This document shows positions 37,089 to 48,291 of a DNA stretch of 64,000 bases, piece by piece. This DNA is from Isoetes taiwanensis (Eukaryota; Streptophyta; Lycopodiopsida; Isoetales; Isoetaceae). The notes under the pieces were generated by a model. It was not told the DNA's origin and searched no databases. It saw only the letters and a list, made by a program, of their open reading frames with translations. The position numbers and the translations under genes were made by a program. Position 1 is the first letter of the stretch, and each line of letters starts with the position of its first letter. The stretch spans positions 7,363,105-7,427,104 of the forward strand of contig JAJEKV010000045.1 of NCBI GenBank assembly GCA_021234155.1, read 5' to 3'.

Positions 37089-39066
37089 TTTCGTTCCCTC
37101 GAGGGTGAGAAAGCATTTCCAGGAGCACCAGATTGCTGTTATCTGGAGGAAGTTGTAGAATTCTACAAGTGGAAAGGCAGCAATGATTGTAATGCTTACT
37201 TGTGCAACTCCTTCGACATTTCTTCGAGTGTGAACTCCTTGTCCACCACCTTTTACAGAAGTCGTTCTAGTAATTCTGTGTCAGTGAACCCCTGCATCTC
37301 CCTCCAGACAGTGATGGTCATTTCTTTCTTTGGCACGTCGCTGCCTTTCTTCTTCTCCGACACCTTTCCCTTACTTTTTAGCTCACCGCGCTCAAACATA
37401 TTAAATATTTCATTTTGGAGCTCCCAGATCTGCAAACAAAAAAAGAAACTTAGAAGCTAGTTGTACACTAAATCTTATTCTGGAATACGCTTGTAACCTT
37501 ACCCGGCCATCCCTGAATGCTAGCTGAAACCAATTGTCATGACCAATGAGTGATGCCCGTTTGTTCGCCTCGTCGTATTTAAGGCAACACTCAATGACAC
37601 AAGCTTCTTTAAGTTCAAGGGAGTACTGTGGCTTTTTGAGATCCTCTCCGTACTTTTCCTTGAAGATGACATATTCTCTGTGCATGAATCTGATTTTGTC
37701 GACAAAGCTCATTTTTAACTTGTACAAACCACAGTAGACTGCACAGAGAACAGACAAGTACCTAGGATTCTTTTTTTCTTTGTATAATTGCCTCCTTGCC
37801 TTAAAGCTGTGGTTCCCACCCAAAACATAATGCGTATATGTGTCTGCATTTTCTCTATCGTACTCTGCAGGAGTTGTGCACTGCTCTCTATCAACAAGAA
37901 CAACAATTGGAGCAACATGTGTATTGGGATTGCTCCGGATTCTGTCCTTGAGGTTCCTTAGATGATCTGCATATATCTTTCGAATCTGCAGTGGTCGTTC
38001 TCCAGCTTCATTTTTTGGAGGAAGCTTCGTAGATGTGACCGGCAAATAAATGACACCTTGCACAAATTTGTGCAGGTTAATCTCTTCCATTTTTTCTGCT
38101 GTTTTATCAACCTTTTTTTCTTTGATGGCAACGCCAGGTGCTTTGCCTTTCCCCTTCTTCTTCTTGTGTGCATCCTCAGGAGCATCTTCTGTTTCAATGA
38201 TAGCCGTTTTTCTTTTCTTAGGCTCTTTAGCAGCTACGGTTTGCCTCTGCTTCTTTGACGGTGGTGGAGGTGGATGCTCTTCCGAACCTGATGAACTCAC
38301 GGATGGGCTCGCAGACCGTGATGGACTCCCTGATAAATTCCCTTGATCTTCCTCTTCCCCGTGCTCTGATTCGATGTGGGGGAACTCCTCGCTTTGTGTG
38401 CTACGAACGGCATTGATTATGGACACAAGCGATCTCTTGTTGATATAGTGAGAACAATACTTGTAAAGTGCCGGTGGATTTACTTTCACCAATCTAAAAT
38501 AAGCTTCATCAACATGAATGAAACCTTGGGATGTTGCGAAAGACAGTCTCCCGCGTTGTCCCGACTCCCCAGCTACTTCAACCACAGTTTGAATGGTTCC
38601 CATGCAGACAAATTCTCTGTCATCGTACCTTTTTGAACCAGCACTCCGACAGACATGTAAGAACATAAGGGTGCTGTACTTTTCAGCTATACCCCTTGTG
38701 AAGAACCACTGAGTTTGGTAGTTCTCGTAAATCGCAGGCGAAGCAGTATCATCAACCCGTCTCTGTGGGTGCGATTTCTGACCGAGTTTAATGGTCTTCT
38801 TGTGATGTTTCTTGCTGCCATCTTGCCTGTACAAAATGTGTGTAAAAACTTCTTTTTAGTGAAAACACTGGCATTAAAACTATTCCAGAATACAAAATGA
38901 CTTGAGAAAATGACAAAAAGAGTACAAAAAGAGGATAAAATGACCAAAACAACAATGCTTCCTTGACCAAAAAACAGGCCGAAACATGTCTAGAAAGCAG
39001 AAAAAACGCCCTAAATTCAAGAAAAAATTCAAAAGAATCGTCCTTTAAAAACCTAAAGTCACTAAA

Positions 39067-39315
39067 GTGTATTCCGGAATACAGTTTTGCCTTCGCGTGA
39101 AGGCGAAAGTGTATTCCGGAATACACTTTGGCTTCATGGTTAAGCCAAAGTGTATTCCGGAATACACTTTCGCCCTTCAAGCGTCCGAATACACTTTTCG
39201 CGATTCGATTAAAAGGCGAAAGTGTATTCCGAATACACTTTGGCTTCGTGGTGTAAGCCAAAGTGTATTCGAATACACTTTCGCATTCGCGCGAAGGCGA
39301 AACTGTATTCCAGAA
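39067..39315. repeat. Array of palindromes (GTGTATTCCGGAATACAC), about 41-bp spacing, between the divergent genes
   Basis: Copies at about 39067, 39109-39126, 39150-39167, 39187, 39222-39238, 39263-39278 and 39303, spaced close to 41 bp. Neighbouring units are themselves arranged head-to-head: the segment 39103-39172 is one inverted repeat with arms of about 32 bp and a 7-bp loop. The array lies in the first intron and upstream region of the ParB-methyltransferase gene, and looser half-sites (GGAATACG) continue to 39640. Confidence 0.9.
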
Positions 39316-39704
39316 TAAGAAACAAACTAAAAAATGATGGTACGTTGTACTTAGTTGCTCACCCGTCCATGTCTTCTATGTGGAACGGAATACGCTCTCA
39401 ATATTATATTCGAGGCGTCCGGGCCGGGCGACTTGAGCTCGAGAGACGGAATACGCAAAAACCGGCGCCAAAATTTCCTTTTAAAGGTGTCCATTCCGCC
39501 TTGCTCGTTTTCTATGTGAAGTGGAATACGTTTGGCCTTTACTTGTTACGCTCTAGTGTATTCGGGAATAGCTTTTAGTTTGCCTTTTGCTTAATTGTTG
39601 CAGGAACTTCTACTTGTACTAGGCGGGCTTGTATTCTGGAATAAGAAAAGCTCTGCAGTAGAGAAACATTCTCTAAACTCTACACTTGCTTTGCGCTTCT
39701 TAAG

Positions 39705-42700
39705 ATGACAAACCGCCACAACAAACTTCCACCACCTTTCGTTGTCTCAAGCTCGTCTAGTTCGAGGACACACTTTCGGGACCAACGTCTTTTTCTTCAA
39801 GACCCAGGTATTCTCCGACTCCTACCTCTACTTTATCGTTCTTGCTTCTTGAAGAGACACCGAGTCCAACACGTAACAGACTTCCACCACCCTTCCAACC
39901 GTTACCAAGTCCAGTAGACTTGACACTGGGATCTCCTTCCAAAGCATCACCACCAGTTCGGAGCATGCTGCCACCACCCTTCGTTCCATCCCCCGGACCT
40001 ACAGAAGCCCACAACAAAGGGTGCTCAAGAACAAGCTACCCCCTTTTGTAGTTTCGCCCCCTTCGTTGCAAACATACAAGGAACACAGAAAACACGTAAG
40101 ACCGTGGAGATTCACTACAATTTCTCTCACCAAGACTTCACTACAAATGAGGACGACGCTCCAGCATGCACTCTTCTTCACACAACAACGGTTGTGACAC
40201 ATGGATTTGCAGAATTCCAGTCTGCTCTAAAGGAGATGTTTGCAAGAACTCCTTTTCAAGATGGTACAAGAACAGCTGATGCCACAACCTCTTATGGGCC
40301 ATCACCATCCTTTAACACTGTACCCCGCCCTATTCCTGAACAATTTCACGGGTCTTTTTTCCTCTACAAGCACACCACTCGTGACGAGGAAGTCACCCCC
40401 GAGTAGAAGTTTCATCGAAGATGAAGACACCAACGAGGAACAAAGAGATTACATGTTCTCCACCAATCTTCAAAGAAATTCAAGGTGGATTTTGGTTTGA
40501 GGGCTTGCTCCTCCAGAAGAAGAAGAAATCTTATGGATGAACACAAAATGAGGAGACTTTTGAGAACTAAATGCTGCTCATTGGGTTGCATCAACAGATT
40601 TAACATGGCTAAATTACGAAAGCGCTTAGAGACAACTACGCCCATGACATTGGCGCACTGTAATGCCTACTTAGCTTATCATGTAAGACCGCACCGCAAC
40701 ACCTTCTTGCACTACATTAACCGTCAAGAAGTTTGCCAGAAATGTTTTATGGTTGTCCACCGTTTAGGGTCCACCAGAATGTCTAGAATACACAAAAGAC
40801 TGGACAAAAATCCAACAATCGATGATCATTGTGGACCAAGAAGAGTTGTAACCATGCATGCCCTTGCTGATGTGTCATGGATGGAGAAATATTTTAGAGA
40901 AACATGTGAGAAGCTACCTAACAAAGAACATGTATCATTTAACCGATAACATCACCAAAAAGATGTTTTTAATGAGTACAAAGAGACTTGCACTCAGCTT
41001 CGGCACATCTCTTACTCACACTTCACCAGACTGTGGAAAAGTGAATTCGGACTTGTGAAAATTCCTATAAAACATAGAATGTCTGTTTGCTCGAGGTGTG
41101 CAGAATTAAAGAGTCAACGAGAAACTGCAAAGATAGAGGTCGAAAAGAAGTAAGTTCATGTTCTCCAATCTCTCACTTGTTTCGAGAGAAAATGCTTTGA
41201 CCTGATTTCTTCTACGATATTGTGCAAATGTAACCTTGCCGACATCGTGAACAACAAGCGGCAGAGAGAAGAAAGCTTGCCAAGCATAGAAAAAAAAGCT
41301 CTTGAACGTCCAATCGCAATACATGTCTTGTGATTGATGGAATGGACCAAAAAAAACAACTCTACCACATTTCTTGAACATTCCTAAAGATGTGCCGAGG
41401 AATGTTTTGTTAAGGTCCACCTTGTAGGAGCTATGGTCTTCAAAGGAAGTCTAAGGTGCAAAGTATTTTTGACGATCCAAACTTGCATGGTGACCAACCT
41501 CACAATTACAATTCTTAACAAGGTCCCATGGTGCGAGCAAGAGCAATTACCACCAAATTGCTTTATCCGCAACTTGACAATACTACAAGGGAGAACAAGA
41601 ATCAAACACTCTTTATGTCTTGTGCCATGTTAGTGGAGCTAGGGATCTTTAGAAAAGTGAAGCTCGGGTTTCTTACTTGTAGGCCACACTCATGATCGAT
41701 TGACCAAATGTTCAAGAGATTTTTTGTGCGCCTTTAGAAGGAAGAAGGCTTTTCGACTTCCTTCTTTAGTTCAATTATTGAAGATTCTTACACTCCTACT
41801 CCAAAGGTCGATCTTCTTAAAGAGACTGCTAATTTCGAGAGAGTTTGTTTTCTCTCAACGCTCAAACAGAGAACAAGCCGTGAACAAGTTGAATGATCTC
41901 ACCTTTCAACATCATATCAAGTTCTACTTGAAGGATGGCCAAAGCTTCTTCTGTGGGAAGAAGTATACCACAACTAAGGACCGAGTCCACCGGAGGGATT
42001 ACGCTTCATTAAATATATTCCGGACACTTGCTTCATAGAACGCGTCTTTGAGCAACTTCCTCTCAAAAATCCAAAGGAGTCCAAGCGAAAGAAAAGTACC
42101 CCAGAAATCATCCTTAAAAGCCATTGAAAATGGAATTTCCTCAGGCTTTAAGTACTTCTTAGAAGAAGATCGGATGTGCTGGAGTAATTTCTTTCTCGAA
42201 CGTAAAATTGTTGTACAAAATATAGCTCTAAGACGCTTGCAAGAACCATTTCAATGGCCTAACACCTTCCATCAACCCCAAAGACCAAGCAGGTCCAAGC
42301 AAAGGCTACATTTGCACCGCGCAGAGAGAAGACGAGGAGGACCGAGTCATGTACCTCGGACCAAGACGCAGGAAGAATGAGCCTCAAGGTAATATCACAG
42401 AAATTACCAAAGGTATGCTAATTGCTCTTCCGACTGAGGAGGATGACAAAGGTCGACCGTTCTGGATAGCAAAACTGCTTGACACAGTCAAGGAGGAAGG
42501 CTTAGTCACTAAACTCAAGATTCATTGGCTTGCAACACGCTCAGAAAATGCTTTTGAAGGTAGATATGAGTTAGAAATGAGAAGCCAAGGAAAAGGGAGA
42601 AAGTCCAAGAAGGTGGGTTGTAGGGACGAGCTGAACCTTAATGACGTGACTATATTGTGCTATGATTTTAAATTGAAATCTGACAATCGTCTACGCCAGA

Positions 42701-42810
42701 AGACTATCAATTTGCTTAAAAAAGCTTGTAATTACGAAGAAGATGATGAAGAAGGTGGTGACAATGCTTCACCGTCTGTTGATAGTGTGACGTTTCACGT
42801 ATTTATACGG
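39705..42810 (+). pseudogene. DDE-like transposase-related protein (resembles DUF7869 family), frameshifted
   Basis: The start is uncertain; an open stretch begins at 39705. Recognisable blocks run through several frames: KCCSLGCINRFNMAKLRKRL (40587 region), DVSWMEKYFRETCEKLPNKE, then FNEYKETCTQLRHISYSHFT, LWKSEFGLVKIPIKHRMSVC, SRCAEL, then IDGMDQKK (41333-41356), PHFLNIPKD, QLDNTTRENKNQ (41570-41605), MLVELGIFRKVKLGFLLVGH and THD (to 41696), and a C-terminal part open at 42349-42785 with FWIAKLLDTVKEEGL and KIHWLATRSENAFEGRYELE. The order DGMDQ ... LDN--REN-N ... GHTHD matches a family common in animals, oomycetes and mosses that I recall as DUF7869. It is probably a transposase; that function is inference. 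The last codons run into the LTR at 42786. Confidence 0.65.
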
Positions 42811-44426
42811 TATATGTAACGTATATATACGTACGTCACCCCCTAAAGGTACGCCACCATGGGGTATTGTAACCTAGGGGGGTTGCTCTAAAAGGGATTA
42901 TGCTAATTTAATCATTAAGGATAATAACCTATAACCTAGGGAATTAAGGACTAAATAGGATTAATTAGACTAATTACTGTTTTGGGAAGGCGCCACCTGG
43001 CCCAATCGATGGGCCAGCATGGGGACTTCCAAATTAGGTTGTCAACCTGATCCCTATCCCTGTTTTGACTCCCTCAATTCGCCCAAAGAAGGAGCGGGAG
43101 CTGAGCGCCACCATACCAAGCAGAGCGCCACCATACCAAGCACTTTCACCTATGTAGCGGAAGCTGAACCCCCAAGACCCAAGAGATGGAAGCACCCCAT
43201 GGTAACGAGTCCAGCCAGAACTCAGGTGGGTGGCTAGCATAGCCTGTGAATTCTAGGGTAGCACCCCTATTGGGCCTTGGTTGTGTTCGTTTCTCTGTTC
43301 TCTCTGTGTTTCAATCATAGGAACTAACCCTTGATTGTAAAGGTAAGTTCTCTTTATATTTGATTCTGGTTTTGCTCTGAAAGGATGGATTGTTAGTTCT
43401 TTGCCTAGTATTACTCTGAAATGGGGGAATTACGGGGGGTAGAGACCTCTGAGCCATGTATTGTAGTATGCTCCTAGATAGCGCCCTGTAGAATCCCATT
43501 AATTGCGGCCTGTGCACAAGAGCCCACCGGGTCATAGATGCTATGGACTGGCTTAGCACCAGACAAGGAACACAGTGGTGAAGTGGGGGTGGGGTCTTGC
43601 ACGAACATAAAAGGCTCCTGAGACTCCTACAGTGGGCTAGGCCTAATAGCCGGCCAGCGAGCTAGGCGTGAGCCGGGCCGGGTATGGGTCTGACACTCCC
43701 TGGGTACAGAGGTGTGACCCGCATGGGACATCCTGCACTTTGAGTAGATATAGGGTGAGTAAGTCGGGTACGGATGCGGGGGTCGCTGATGCGGCACATA
43801 TTCTCTAGCTCACCCATGGAACCACTGTGATTCTGGAAGGGGACGCTTCCCCGACCTGCCTCATCGGACCAGGCGTCATGAACCTGGAGTAGGCTCAAAG
43901 GGTGATACCTTGAACCTGCGTCTCCGGAAGGCTATAGCGAAGCCATAGCGTGAATTGACCCATCTGCAAAGTGTGCACAGGAGGGGCGGATGGAGTGGAC
44001 AACCCTAGCCGATGTTCTACGCCAGCCAACGCCATGCCAAGACTCGGTCTGCTGATCTCTTGAGGCCCAGCCGTCAATCGATCCTCACTGAAGTCTGAGC
44101 CGGGGTAGAACCTGGGGTTTGGGTGTTTTCTTAGCTTTAGATGCATATTCTTTGCCGTTGGTATTTGGATGGATGCGCCACCCTTCGTGGTGGTTATTTA
44201 TATGTGATTTATGCTGTGTGCTAACCCTTGTATTCATGTTTCCGCGACGTAGGAGTCCCATTGAAGGTGTGGGCCGAATGACCCCTTCGTGTCCTTCTTT
44301 CGGGCACCATAATATGGGTGGCCGGAATAGACGGAGGGCCCTGCTCATGGCGAGGTGGTCGCCATGGGAGGGGAAAGTCCCCGTATATATACGTCTGGGT
44401 GTCGTATACATTCAGGGAGCGTCACA
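42786..44426 (+). repeat. 5' LTR of unit 1 (1641 bp)
   Basis: Aligns end to end with 54396-56045. By eye about 18 substitutions and one 9-bp gap (missing AATTAGCTA after 42902) separate the two, roughly 1 percent divergence. An internal direct repeat GAGCGCCACCATACCAAGCA is duplicated at about 43104-43141. Confidence 0.95.
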
Positions 44427-44427
44427 G

Positions 44428-44441
44428 TGGTATCAGAGCCG
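44428..44441 (+). other. Primer binding site, unit 1
   Basis: TGGTATCAGAGCC, one base after the LTR, is the usual complement of the 3' end of plant initiator methionine tRNA. Confidence 0.9.
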
Positions 44442-45218
44442 TGATTTCGGTTGCTCGAAATCATAGCACTGGCCAAACACTAACCCGTAGCACGGTAGTT
44501 AGGAGGAGGCTAAGTTAATGTGTTGTTAGTCCTCTTTGATGTTTGGCTCGGTGTTAGGTTAAATTAAGAAATTGTAGCTTTAAAGAGGATAGGGCGACTG
44601 GAGGACCCAAGATTGGAAGCATTGTAAATGTCAGTGGGTGGCTCAAATGACAGAGCAGGTGCATCCATTGGATCGGACATACTCAAATTACCCTGGAACG
44701 GTCGTCTCTAGGCGAAAAATGGTCAAGGGCAGGCCCGAAAACCAACTCGGGCGCCGCTTGCTTTTTGTCGTCTTGCAGTCACGGTAGAAGAGCCGAAAAT
44801 GCAGTCGGCGCCCGACCAGTCAGACCGGAGTCAACGCGGGCCCGCCAGGTCAACTCGGGCGCCGCTTGCTTTTCGACGACCCCCAGTCGGGGCGGAAGCA
44901 CGTATAATGCAGCCGGTGCCCGACCGTATGTCTCGCGTATTTCTGCCGTATAATTGTTTTATACTAATAAAATTTTAAAAGTTAATAGGAAAATTTTTAA
45001 ATTTCAAAAGTTAACCGGCCGTTTAAAAAAATTCTTCTTGTCATTTGTTTTGCCTTGCCCTCAGCGCCTTCAACCGCCAGAGCCGCTGCCCGCCATCGCC
45101 ACCGGACTTGAAGTTGCTTCGTCGCCCTTGTGTCCTGAGAAACCCCAACGCCTCCTTTGCCGCCTTTTTCGCCACCAGCGCCTCACTGCTCGCCCTCCTA
45201 GACCTTATTGCCACAGCT
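44442..45218 (+). other. Leader of unit 1, non-coding
   Basis: Untranslated leader before ORF A. The stretch at about 44760-44920 is GC-rich and differs from the same region of unit 2 by many small indels. No gene is called. Confidence 0.6.
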
Positions 45219-46447
45219 ATGGCTAATACCAAGAGCGCCCCGGACCCTTCCACTTTGAGCATAGTGGAGATTTACGCCATGATCGCCCGGCACATGGCTA
45301 CAGACCCGGCCTTTATTGACCTGCTCCTGGATGAGCTAGTAAATAGGTTTGAGAACAACGATAGGATTCCCTATCCTATCTATCACTTCTCAGAGCCATT
45401 CTTGATCCGACTGAACCTTCGCCAGCTCTCCTATACCATTGTTGAGCAACCTGACATGGTCATGATGCTCATTAAATTCTATCCTCCCGAGCAGGAAGGC
45501 CATACCGAGGAGGAAGATATCAGGACGGAGGCCGACCGTGTCAGGAGTTTGGCCAGAGAGGATGATCATCGGGAGATTGAGCGGGCAGATACGGCGGCCC
45601 GGGGAAGGGAATACAGGTACCTCGGCGACGGCTTTGCCGTCATCGATGGCAGAGCCATTGAGGTTCCCCCATATCGCTGGCATGAGGACTCTAGCAGTTT
45701 TATATGGGGGGAAACCCCCGATATCAGCATAGACTATCTGACAACCATTCAGATAGATATGGGTCTCACCCACAATGCGTACCAAGTGAGCTTCTTCGGG
45801 CCAAAGCGCAGCCCATCGTCTTCAAGAAGATCTAAGGAGAGCCCGAAGAACGAGAGGCTTGAACAGAGGAGAAGGCTTCGGCAGATCAGCGAACCCCACA
45901 GACGAAAGGAGAGCATCCGGGACTGGGCCGGGCCCAATCCCGACGCATGTGACCATTAAGCACCGGAGGAAGGGTATAGCCCGAAAGACCGGGCAACAAG
46001 ATAAAGAAAAGCTAAGGACCGCTTCTGGCCTTTGGTAAGAAGGCGAAGCTCGACGGAGGCGCGGAAGGGTGGATAGCTCCCGACCGGTTGTTGGGGCTAA
46101 GACGGTGCCAACACCAAAGGGGCCGCCTACAAAACCTGCCCCATAGAGGAAGCCTCACAGGTACCGACCCGGTACCGTGGCCTTGCGGGAAATCCGCAAG
46201 TTCCAGAAGTCCACCGCGACCCGATCCGGAAGCTACCCTTCCGGAGGGCGGGTAGGAGATCGCCACAAACTTTAAGACCGATCTCCGTTTCCAGACCTTT
46301 GCAATTTTGGCACTCCAAGAGGCTGCTGAAGCCTACTTGGTGGCACCTTTTGGTGACGCCAATCTTTGCGCGATCCACGCAAAAAGGGTAACCATAATGC
46401 CTAAGGATTTAGCCCTCGCCCGCAGGATTCGGGGGGAGCAACCTTAG
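45219..46447 (+). pseudogene. Extra ORF A, unit 1: novel N-terminal region plus C-terminal histone H3 fold
   Basis: The ATG at 45219 (MANTKSAPDPSTLS) opens about 240 codons to a stop at 45957, with frame slips near 45790. In this unit the N-terminal region is the better preserved half: helical IVEIYAMIARHMATDPAFID, then an Asp/Glu/Arg-rich middle. Downstream come IARKTG (45976-45993), a Lys/Pro-rich linker and, from 46147, [20 protein letters not shown], identical in pattern to the alpha-N helix of histone H3. After a short indel region the H3 frame resumes at about 46281 with [36 protein letters not shown] and ARRIRGEQP, ending at TAG 46445-46447. Indels at the alpha-N/alpha-1 junction and upstream break the frame. 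Role unknown; see the matching entry in unit 2. Confidence 0.85.
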
Positions 46448-46584
46448 CATATGTTGCGGGGCTCCACATTGTAAATATTTTCTTTTGGTATTTAATAAAA
46501 AACTCTCTCTTTTTTTTTTCATTATTTATTTCATTTTGTATTAAAAAAAAACTTATTTATTTTGTGCTAAATATGAAAAAATGC

Positions 46585-46671
46585 TGACGTCAGCCTAAAT
46601 AAAAGGGGTTAAAAAGGACTTTTAAAGTTCATTTCAATTGTTTCTCTTCCTCTCTCCTCCCTGCTAGCGCC
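46585..46671 (+). promoter_or_regulatory. Possible internal promoter before ORF B
   Basis: TGACGTCA (46585-46592, a bZIP-type palindrome), AAATAAAAGG about 4 bp later and a pyrimidine-rich CTCTTCCTCTCTCCTCCCTG stretch precede the ORF B start AGCGCCATGG. The same arrangement is in unit 2 (58212-58298). It looks like a gene promoter inside the element, but a spliced leader would do as well. Confidence 0.35.
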
Positions 46672-48068
46672 ATGGTGCCGCCCGACCTTGTAAGCTTGGT
46701 ACCATGACGGAGAGCAATGGGATCCGCAAGTCCCTTTCGACCTGCTGCGACCTTTGCTATGCCAACGCCTAGATCTCCTCGCCAATATGCGAGGGCACCG
46801 GATTACTCAGTTCTTGGACTTCTACATGGAGGAAATGCTCCCTCGTGTATTCCTCTTGGGGATCCTCCCACCATGATCTGAGGCGGGAGGTAGTCCGGGA
46901 GATGTTAGGCGGAGACACCCATGCTTATGATGTCCTGAAGGGGAAGCTCCGATGGGGCAAACACTTGCCTGTGGTGCAGCATCAGGGGCGGCAATATCTG
47001 GAAGTTACCTTCGCCCTAGCCATCCTCATGGACCAATACGTCGAGGATGAAACTTTGCCTGTAGAAAAAGGCAAATTACCAGAGTCTTCCGAGGAGGGGG
47101 AAGACGAGCACATAGGTATGGGCGACTTCGCCCGTTGGAAACAGTTGGCGGAAGAGTTGCCACCGCGCCGTGAGCAAGCTATAGGCTTGTCAGGCTTAGA
47201 CGGCCTTCCAGTTATCTATCACCAAGGGCAAGAGTACCTTCTCTTGGATGATATTATCTGGACGTATCACATGGTGGCCGGATTTCGACGCAAGCGCAAA
47301 GACCATGTGCTTTATGAGCTTGCGGAGTACTGTATGGACGATTTCATTGACTTCACTTCTACTGAGCTTCCTCCAAAGGTGCAGCAGCTGCTCCAATTCC
47401 GCCAAGAGACCATAGAGCCGGCAGAGACTCTATTACGTCTTTGGGACTTCGTGATGCAGAAGCCGGCCTCGCAGCCTTCACCGGATGCCTTCACGGCTAT
47501 GGGACCTCACGTCCCAAACATCAACGTGGTTGAGGTCCCCTCCGACTCAGATGACGAGGGAGAGGATTTATATCATAATCCTGCTCATATAAAGGAGGAG
47601 CAACAGGAACTTAAGGACGAAGAAGTCCCTATGGATTTGGATAAGGAAGTGGCTACGTCCGAGACCTCGCAAGGGAAGGTGCTGGGCAACCACCTCACCC
47701 GTTTCTTTTTGTCAGCCTTCCGACAGGGGCAAGTCCTTTTTATAGCCCGAGATTTAGGGCCAGAGGCTGAAGCTTCATGGTGGGCCCTCCGTGCTCTCTC
47801 TACACTGGCCGGCCACAAGAAGCTTCCCTATCGTACGTTTACTTATGTACTCGTGCGACGGGATCTCGCCCTGACGGCTTTGGGTCAGGATATTGCGCCC
47901 TGGATGAGCATGAAGCTCCTCACGGCGGCCCCATTGGCCATTGCCTATCCACCAGAGGTTGCATCTATTGCGGCTGCCACAGTAGACCCTGGGGTGACGC
48001 TGCTGCGACGCCGACCGCCTCCACCACCTCCTAGGCCTACGGATGAAGAGGGAGGACCTAGCTCCTAA
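46672..48068 (+). pseudogene. Extra ORF B, unit 1 (unknown protein)
   Basis: Open from 46845 to 48068 (407 codons); the first 60 codons up to the true ATG at 46672 are in other frames because of small indels relative to unit 2. Two related segments, HLPVVQHQGRQYLEVTFALA and GLPVIYHQGQEYLLLDDIIW, lie about 85 residues apart, so the protein has an internal repeat. An acidic patch (VPSDSDDEGEDLYH), a region with FFLSAFRQGQVLFIARDLGP, and a Pro-rich C-terminus (RPPPPPPRPTDEEG) follow. I recognise no family. No signal peptide or membrane helix. Confidence 0.75.
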
Positions 48069-48291
48069 ACTAATTGTACTACGCATTTTTATATTGCGTA
48101 TGATTGTGAAATTTTGGTTTGGCAAATGCCTCAGCCATGTTATAATATGATATACCTTGTTCCTCATTAAATATACTGTCTTGATAAGTATAAGTGAATT
48201 GTCCTTTTCCATGATGTCCTCTTCAAAGTATTGGCGTTTGGAATATATTGGAAGTATAAAATGTGCTATATTTATTTCAACTGTCTTGCAG

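Larger units (their letters stand above)
35595..39370 (-). pseudogene. ParB-like domain fused to amino (N4/N6) DNA methyltransferase, intron-containing, broken
   Basis: Start at 39370: an 8-nt coding exon (39370-39363) with a GTGAGC donor joins in phase to exon 2 (38826-37503). Exon 2 has a Ser/Pro/Lys-rich linker with PPPPPSKKQR, then a ParB-type segment: RKIYADHLRNLKDRIRSNP, PIVVLVD, HYVLGGNHSFKARRQLYKE (about 37840-37795). Exon 3 is 37429-37200 (IWELQNEIFNMFERGEL...; one TAA inside). A further exon near 36765-36640 reads MEQLNVETWERCKELYP. Next, 36586-36134 holds the methyltransferase: FSIIHGDCTKLV and LVIADIPYGFK (motif IV, DPPY type, 36360-36340). Near 35728-35600 motif I, DWVLDAFGGS, and VDIDKEGVQFIKMRL follow with two stops. 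Motif IV before motif I is the permuted (beta-type) order of bacterial and phage ParB-methyltransferases. Such enzymes methylate adenine N6 or cytosine N4. It is flanked and interrupted by palindrome arrays. Confidence 0.7.

Noticed and set aside
41106-41420. Minus-strand open frame of 104 codons
   Set aside because: Antisense of the DUF7869-like gene, whose conserved motifs are read on the plus strand here.
42996-44518. Open frames on both strands inside the LTR, repeated at 54596-56137
   Set aside because: They recur only because the LTR is repeated; the sequence is an LTR by its ends, PBS and PPT, and the frames show no domain.
45045-45218. In-frame extension of ORF A upstream of its ATG at 45219
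   Set aside because: Unit 2 does not preserve this frame, whereas the ATG at 45219/56839 and following codons are identical in both units.
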